NCBI GenBank assembly: GCA_037976565.1
Contig: CP137686.1
Span: 28,535,458-28,599,457 of the forward strand
Length of the DNA stretch: 64,000 bases
DNA from: Mesocentrotus franciscanus
Lineage: Eukaryota; Echinodermata; Echinoidea; Camarodonta; Strongylocentrotidae
Reading direction: 5' to 3'
Below the pieces are notes generated by a model. It worked only from the letters and a program-made list of their open reading frames with translations. It did no database searches and was not told where the DNA came from. Position 1 is the first letter of the stretch; each line of letters opens with the position of its first letter. A program made the position numbers and the translations under genes. Shown here in pieces: positions 32,301 through 41,300 of this stretch.

Positions 32301-35300
32301 AACTATCTGAACAAAACTTCTAATGATGATTCCTTAAAGCAAAGCCAAATTTTATAATCTTTTAAAATTTCAATGAATTTAAAACAATTTAGTATGTACT
32401 TGTACATATTTACATATGTTGTCAATTTACTAGTAATTTGCTACTCTCCTCCCCGTCTTATAAAGAGTTGAACAACTACAATCGGAAGTCCGTCAATAAA
32501 ACTGTAAACTAAGAATGCCCCTTCTCTTGTGTTCATGTCCAACAGATATATTACAATTTGAAATCTACTCACACAGATGCCTTTCAATGTCTCCCACCCT
32601 GAAGTATTCTGGATCCTTCTTCTTAGAGAAGAAATGTCTGAAGACTCGTCGGCCACCAAACAGCCAGATATCGCTGTCGTCCGTTATAGTACCGTCCGTC
32701 TGATTGGTCAGATCTAAGAAAGCACACTGAGCTTCAGCCTCCTGGGGGCTCTCTATGTAAGGGATGCCAAAGCACTGTAGCATCTCCTGTAATGGAAACA
32801 TTAGGATCTGTTATAGTACCGTCCATCTGATTGGTCAGATCTAAAAAAGCACACTGAGCTTCAGCCTCCTGGGGGCTCTCTATGTAAGGGATGCCAAAGC
32901 ACTGTAGCATCTCCTGTAATTCGAATCATTAGGACCGTATCGTTGTTTGCTCGACGCAAAATTTTGTAAATTTTTTAAAATCCATTTGAGGCATCGTGAA
33001 AGGATAGATAAATAACACTGAAGAAATAACCCACATGTCCCCAAACTGACAGATTTACTTATTCAGAGCCATCAAGTCTGTGTTTATGTTGAATTAGTGC
33101 TGTAGCCGAACCGCCGAACCGAACGTAAGTTCGCCGAACATGGCACTTCCGAACCGAGCTGAACCGAACTAAACACAAAGGCCTGGTTCGGATGTTCGGC
33201 AGAAAAATTTTAAACGTTTTTGCAGGCTAATTAACTTGTCATTTTATACCTAATTTTCATGTCATGATTGCTCATTCTATATTTACTTTTTTCCCATTTT
33301 CCTCCTTTGTGATTCATGCCTCTCCAGTCGTGGGCGCGACTTCACTGACGCCATTTAAATCCCAAATCCTGACCTCTGCAACGTCGCGATCGCAAGCTAT
33401 AAACAAGCTAGAATACACGTGCCTATTAGGCACTGATCAAAACAAGTTCGGCTCAAACCCAAACAATACAAAAATAAAGAAAAATTAATTGTAATAATAT
33501 CGGACAAATTTTACCATCTAAATAATGAAATAAATACATATTATAGTATTCTAATTTATTTATTCAGGAAAATTAGGAATTTTATTATTTACCTCATTAA
33601 AAATAAACATTTATAATAACGGCAATCGAACGAGCCTGGGCTGCTATCTCTGTGTATTATAACGTATACATCGGTAAATTCAAGATGGCAGCTTTCATGA
33701 CTCGTAACATTAGACAACAACCGTCTCGGCAAATCTTTAAAAATATCATTTATTTTCAAATTGAAAACATGATTCTTGTAAAACTGCAAATAAAACACGA
33801 TTAAAAACGGAAATATGAATGTAAGTACTAAAATAGTTACGTTTAAAGCAGTTTTTATGTGAAATACGTGCCGGTCGGAAGCAGTGTTTTTCATCAGGAG
33901 TGGGGCAGAAGTCCTCCGTGCTGGTCGGGCCCGCCCGGCCCGCCCAGCGCCGACCACCGTAGCTATTAGGCTGCTTGCTATTATATTACCGAACCCCGAA
34001 CCGAACCAAGTTCGGGTAAAAAATTGCCGAATTCTGCCGAACCGAACCGAACCCGAACATGGCGCCCGACTTACAGCACTATGTTGAATGCTGCTTTTTA
34101 AATCTTTAGCAGAATAAGATTGAATGAATTTTTATCCTTTTCATTTTGGAGGTATTACACTTGAATTGATCACTACATCACTTAAATTTGCAAATGCAGT
34201 CAAACCTAACGATTTCCACCATTATACAAAGGCCAGATATCCCATACCTTGTCTCTTTCTTGCAAGGACCTGTCTTAACTGGCCATCTGTCTAGTATGGC
34301 AACATGTCTGCAGTAGCCACCTTTCACATTTTCCCTTGCTTGGCCTTCAGACAGGTTTGACTGTAAACCACAAATCCTCTTGACAGTATTTATATTTCTT
34401 ACCTTACTATCCGCATACATGGTGTCTGTAATAGAATATGATTTCTTCTGTTGCTTCCTCCTCTCCTTCTCCAAAGCAAGTCTCTCTGTATGTAACTTCT
34501 TTTCCATCTCGTTCATCTTATCCTACCAAGACAATCACATAATAATAATAATAATATAATGCAATCATACTGCGCCATATATCTAGTAAACTATTCCAAG
34601 GCGCATTATGAAATTAAGAAAGTTAGGAAGAACACAGGATAGAACAAAATGTGTTAATCATAACATTCACGTACTGTATGCATTCGAAAACAGAACTGTC
34701 TTTAGGTTAGACTTAAAAGAATCAAGAGTTTCTAAGGAATTTCTTTGAGCTGGTAATTGATTCCATAAACATGGTGCAACAGCTGAGAAATCTCTGTCTC
34801 CAAGAGATGACCTTGTCCTCTGGGCTACAAGGAGGTTCTAACCAGAAGAACGGAGACTACAAGTTGGAACAGCAAAAGTTGAGAATATACAGATAGCAAT
34901 CCTCATAGACGTAAAGGTAGCATGCAAGCATTTGTTAGACAAATAGATACCTGCATATACTCTACCCTTGTTGTGACATATCATTTTCCCTGAAATATTG
35001 TAATATCAGCAGATACTGAGTGCTAATGCATCCTTCATTCCATGACACATATGAATGTGATCAAATACTCCCATTAATTTGTCCAAAGATATTACAAATT
35101 TCCATTTTTTTTTTAATGGGCACACTCACACTTTGTAAATGAAGTCCTCCCAGTTAGTTAGTCAGCAGCATTTATATCTCAGTCACACTGTTGAAACTAT
35201 CGCTAGAAGACAACATGAAAAATGGCAGTCAGTTCAGTTGGCTTGGAGTTGGTATGGGGTCAGTTTGGGGTCAGTTTGTGGTATGACTGAGGGATTAACT

Positions 35301-38300
35301 AAACCCCTTTTTTGTGCTTTTTACATACAGTAGTGAATAAAATGATACTGTAATCTTAAATACTTACTACGTATACTCCATGCCATTCATCTATCTCAGG
35401 TTCTTGATCAGATTCTTGCATGCTACACAAAGAAAGAAAATCTTCAATATGAGACTTTTTACAATAATTCCAATCAGAAACACTATCTAAACCCAATAGC
35501 AGCAAAATGATAACAATTGAACAAAGAATAAGAGGCACATAAAGACAAGAAACTATCAGTTGATATTAGCCCAGGGGTCAACAGAGAAAAAAAAAACCTT
35601 TGTAAAATATAAAGATGTCAAAATACAGCATATTCCAGTTCAGTGAAACTGCTATACAAAAAGACCACTCATTGTCACTATTCTAGTAATTGTATTATGC
35701 ATAAAGATTACATGTCAACAAAGTATTCTATTGCCATGAGTGATAAATATGGAAACATTTTATTTTGACTGAACATGTACGAAAATGTGATGTTGAACTG
35801 TCATATAGGACGAGAAATTTATACTTATTTTACATTTGAAATGAAAACTTCATACTTCAGGCAGTCTTTCATCAATGCTTTAACCTCCACACTATTTCTT
35901 TTCTGACCTCTGCAGTCCTATACATGTAGTAAATATAGTAACCATATATCACCATTACTTTTTGATAGTTTAACAGTCCTCCAAAACGGACTTCACTGCA
36001 TGATAAAATACAGAGACCTACTCACTAGACACGCTGGACATCATCATCGCTATCAACCTGGTATGGTGTCGATGTCCATTCAGAGTCCAGTGAGGTTCTT
36101 GTCATAAAAGACAGGTCAGATGTATCGACAGGATCTTCTGCACCAAGAAAGATATTAGAGCAGTTGACACAGTTTGCTAAATTGCAAAAGATTTCCAGAA
36201 CCACAATAATATATGACAATGAGAGCATGCATGAAAGGCAAAGGAAAGGGGACTAAAATGTATATTTTGTAATTGTTGACAGACATAACATCAGCCCCTC
36301 TCCCATTAAGATTCTGCCTCTTGCAAATAGTGAACACTAAAGACTTTAATCACCATTCCCCCCACTCTTTTTTTTAGGGGGGGGGGGGTTACCATGTCAG
36401 GCATAAAAAGGGCTCGAAATTCCTGTTTATTACCGGGGTAGTCATTTTCAAAAATCCAATTGTCTGTGAATTCTTCACATTTCTCAGTCAATGATTTCTA
36501 TGTCGACTCAGTCTCAACCACTATGTTATGATTATCTACTTTAATGCATCTATCATGTAAACTTGGTTGTACCGGTATGTATTAAAAGCTATGGCCAAAA
36601 TTCACTAGAAATCCAATTCTGTTCATTCATGGTACATGTTTCTCTTTGTGTCATCGAATCAAGTGTGTATCCTCATCTATCGATGCACTCACCAGAGTCT
36701 GCTTTCTGTCCAATCTCCTGGATAGGCTTATCAAGAGTGATTTCTACAACAACCCTCTTTCCTGGATCAACATCATTCTTCTCATTGACCTCTGCATCAG
36801 TACCAGCCTTAGCAGCAATCATTGCATCAATAACATTCTTTGCACCAACGTCCACATCATGAACAGTCTTTGCACCAACGTCCACATCAGGAACTGTCAT
36901 TTTACTAATGTCTGAACCTGGAACAGTCTTCATGTCTTTCACCTCATCATCACAAGTCTTTGTGCCAACAACTGTATCATCATAAGTTGTTTCAGAAGTC
37001 TCTGCACTTAACTCCACAGGATTACTACTTTCTGAGCCAATCCCTGGAGTGAATTCAGCATCAAATGCTGAATCAACATCGGGAACATCTGGTATATCAA
37101 AGTCGTCCATCTGACTCTCAAAGGCTTTCAGCATGTTTTTCATATCCTCCTTCTTCTTCTGGAGTTCCTTCAGGATATCTTGCCTCTGGGTTGCGGCCCT
37201 ATCATCTTCCTTGACCACCTTTCCTGCATCAGCAATTGATGAATCATCTGTAGTAGCTTTCTCTACAGTCTTTGGCTCTATGATCTTCATATCCTCCTTC
37301 TTCTTCTGGAGTTTCTTCAGGATATCTTGCCTCTGGGTTGTGGCCCTATCATCTTCCTTGAACACCTTTCTTGCAACAGCAATTGGTGGATCATCTGTGG
37401 TAGTTCTCTCTACAGTCTTTGGCTCGATGTTGGTAATGTTTTCTACAGTTCTTCCAACTTCCTCTAAGATCGTTGTCCTACTCTCACTACTCACTGAGAG
37501 CATTTCACATTTCTCTTCTTTTGTTTGGAGCTCTTCATTTGTGACTTCTGTAGTCCTATCATTTTCTGTTGCCTTTGAGGGTTCTTCAGCAAGATGATCT
37601 CTGATGGTACCATCACTCATCTCAGTCTTCAAAGGCTCACTTTTATTTCCCTCCTCTGTTCCTATATTCATAGTTAAATCATGCTGAGTGGAACCCTCGT
37701 CCATGATTACATTGTCTGTTAACATTCTTACACTCTGAATTGTCCTTGCCGACTCAGATTTGGCATAGTGTATTTCTGACAAGGCTTCTGCATTTGAAGT
37801 ATGCACTCTGTCAAGACACACTACATCATCAGGGACGGGTGCATATGAACTACCTCCTTGCTTCTTTGATGGTGATAACTTGGCATCAAGCTGATCAAAG
37901 AACTTCTTCAATTCTGCTTTGACTGCCTCATCCTTGCTTGCCTTGTCATCCAATCTTACTGCTTCACTCTCATCCATTTCCTGATTCACAAGATCTCTTC
38001 TCCTCTTTTTCCTAGCAGGGGTGGAATCGTCCTCAAGAACTACAACCTCTATGCCATCCTTTGACGATGTTGATGGTGTTGTTGCCATGGGAGCAGCACC
38101 TCGTTTCCTCATCACCTTCTGCATCTTGAGATCCATGCTGGTTGCAAAGCCTGCCCTCTCGGCGTAGGACGCCACAACAATGTCATCAGCACTCTCATCT
38201 CCAGACTCTTCATCTGGTTTGTTTCCTTTCTTTAACAGGATGTAGTGCTGGGTGTCTTCTGACGCTACTCGACCTGCATCTACCTATAAATAACATAGAA

Positions 38301-41300
38301 ACAACAATAACTACAACTAATAAGCGAGTTCGTAATTAGGATTTGCGCATGGGCAGATAAAGGTTGTTCGTTCCCAAATTGTAAAACCATCGAGACGAAT
38401 ACTGGTATCTTGCTCATCAAAGTTATGTAATCAGTATTCATTTATGCACCAACAGTACATTTATCTGATACACAGGTAGAAGTATTCTTCTCAAGAGGCA
38501 AACAAAAGGTATTCATGAAGCACCTCCATCACTTCGGCAGTGATTATTCTAAAATGCACAAGTGGGACGATATTTTGGGGTCATGCGTTCTGAAGCTATT
38601 TACAAACTGGCTTTTTACTCACTCACAATTGATTCGTTATTCAGGAAGGACAAAGAAAAATGAAGGAAAAGGAAAAGAAAAGATAAAGGATTACATGGAA
38701 ACAACAAAAATCTATGATGGATGGGATAAAAGAGAAAACAGAAGAAAACTTCTCTTATGGAAGGCGGTCATAGAGAGTAGAAGAGAGAGAGAGAGGGATA
38801 GAAAAGGGGAAAGGAAAGGAGATAAAGGGAGAGAGAGAGAGAGAGAGGGAAGACAAAGTATCACATACCTGACTACCCGACATACTCTGAGCATCCAGTA
38901 AGGCAGTCATAGAGAGTGACATCTTAGTTCTCATTTCTTTCCTGAGATTGTCTAGTCTCAAACTCAGCTTGCCCTTATTAAGAAGCTTCTTGAGTTGGTA
39001 CTGGGAGAAATCTTGAGATACCTGGAAGGACAAAAAAAAAGAAAAGGTTTGTTAACAGATTGAAGCATATTGTGTAACCATACATGTACATACCTCAATG
39101 CATAAATCTGGAACTATGAAATGTGTTTTTAATTACATTTTTGTGAGCATGCTCAATAATGGAATCCATAACTTTTATACAACACATATGAAGATACAAT
39201 AGAGATACAAAGGGAATATTTTACAACTAGATGGAACTTCAACTGCGCGCTGTCGAAAATGATGCCTCCGCCATAGAGCAATTTTACAAACCAAAATGGA
39301 AGCAATTTTTAAAATTCAAGTTTGATTGTAATCCATCTGTTGGTTCTAATGATAACGCGATCACAAGCTATTTTGAGATACATAATGAGCCCTGTGACCT
39401 TTGACCTCGTGACCCCAAATCTAATCAGTTCATTGACTCTGCAAGATACATACATGACCCAAGTTTGGCGGTAATCCATCAATCGGTTCTTGAGATAACG
39501 TGATCACAAGCTATTTTGCATACATAATGAGCCCTGTGACCTTAGACCTTTGACCTCGTGACCCCAAAATCTAATCAGTTCATTGACTCTGCAAGATACA
39601 TACATGACCCAAGTTTGGCGGTAATCCATCAATCGGTTCTTGAGATAAAGTGATCACGAGCTATTTTTGCATACATAATGAGCCCTGTGACCTTTGACCT
39701 TGACCTCGTGACCCCAAAATCTAATCAGTTCATTAGCTCTGCAAGATACATACATGACCCAAGTTTGGCGGTAATCCATCAATCGGTTCTTGAGATAACG
39801 CGATCACGAGCTATTTTTGCATACATAATGGGCCCTGTGACCTTTGACCTTGGACCTCGTGACCCCAAAATCTAATCACTTCATTAGCTCTGCAAGATAC
39901 ATACATGACCCGAGTTTGGCGGTAATCCATCAATTGGTTCTTGAGATAACGCGATCACGAGAACGGGACGTCAGAGATGCCAACCTTCACCAACAAAAAA
40001 AAGTATTCTTAAACAGAAAAAACAGTATTTTTTGACCAAAAAAAGTATTTTTGAAAAAACCCTAAAATATCGCCCAATCAAGCAGCTTCAAAGAAATAGG
40101 CAACGGCGGTACCACTTATACCGGATCGGAGCGCGACGCATACAGTACACATGGGTTGTTTGCAACGAGCGCAGTTTGGGCCCCGTATCACTGTACTGCA
40201 TGCATCGTTTGAAGACATAGGTGCATAATACACATACAACACAAAGCCCATGATCGGAAATGAAGAAAAACGTCAATTTAAAAAAAAAAAAAAAAATTAT
40301 AAAAAAAAAAACAAAAACAAAAACGTAACAAAACACACGAAAAACGTACTGCCGTATTCATAGCCAAAAAACGGGACAAATACGGCAAAAACGGAACAGT
40401 TGGCATCTCTGGGACGTACGTACGGACGGACGGACAACCCGAAAACATAATGCCTGCGGCTACGTTGTAGCGGAGGCATAAAAATGCTTTTTGTTTTCCA
40501 ACGACTTAATTTGATAAGACGGAATATGTATCAGCCTTTCTTTTAACCATCAAGGGGTACGGACATTGAGCTTGATAACCACCCATGTGTCCTAAGCATC
40601 TGCTACAGTCTAGCCCTGCAGATGATGTAGCTTGCAGGACCAGAACTTAGCCTACCTTAGGAAGCTGATGCATCCTAGCCCAAGAGTTTTTCTTGGATGA
40701 TTCCTGGAGCTCTGTGATCAGTTCATGTTGGACTTCAATGGGTAGAGACTTGAAGGATTCAGACTCAATGTCTACTTCTCCCAAGTCTTGATACGTGGAT
40801 TCCATCTCGGCCTGATGAGCTGCCATGGCAATGGATATATGGTCTTCTTCCTCCTCATCCTCTGATGCACTGAGAGTGTAAACATGCGTGAACATTGATA
40901 AACTTAAACAACATTTATATATAGGAGTGGTTCTAACATTGGATCATGACCTCTATAGTGGTAAATTTTGTTTTAATAAGGGGTGAATAGATCATGATTG
41001 TAAGCTTGAATTTATGTACACTGTTGTTCAGTTGCATCACGAGAGGACACAGTGTTTACTAAGCATTGTATTACAGGGTAACAGCATCAAGGTATGTCAG
41101 ATGGAGTCGAGGGGCCAAGAAGAACATGAAGAATAACAATCAAAATAACAAGAACAAGAACATGTAAGGAGAAGAGAAAGAGGAAGAAGAAAAGTAAAGA
41201 GGAAGAAGACAAAGAACAAGAAGAAGATAAAAGAGAACCTAGTCTACCCACCTGTTCTTCTCATGAAGATCGGTTGACGGTAATGGAGGAAGTTCATATA

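Noticed and set aside
37133..37597. 154-residue plus-strand frame
   Set aside because: Antisense shadow of ERCC5 exon 7, including its 147-bp repeat.
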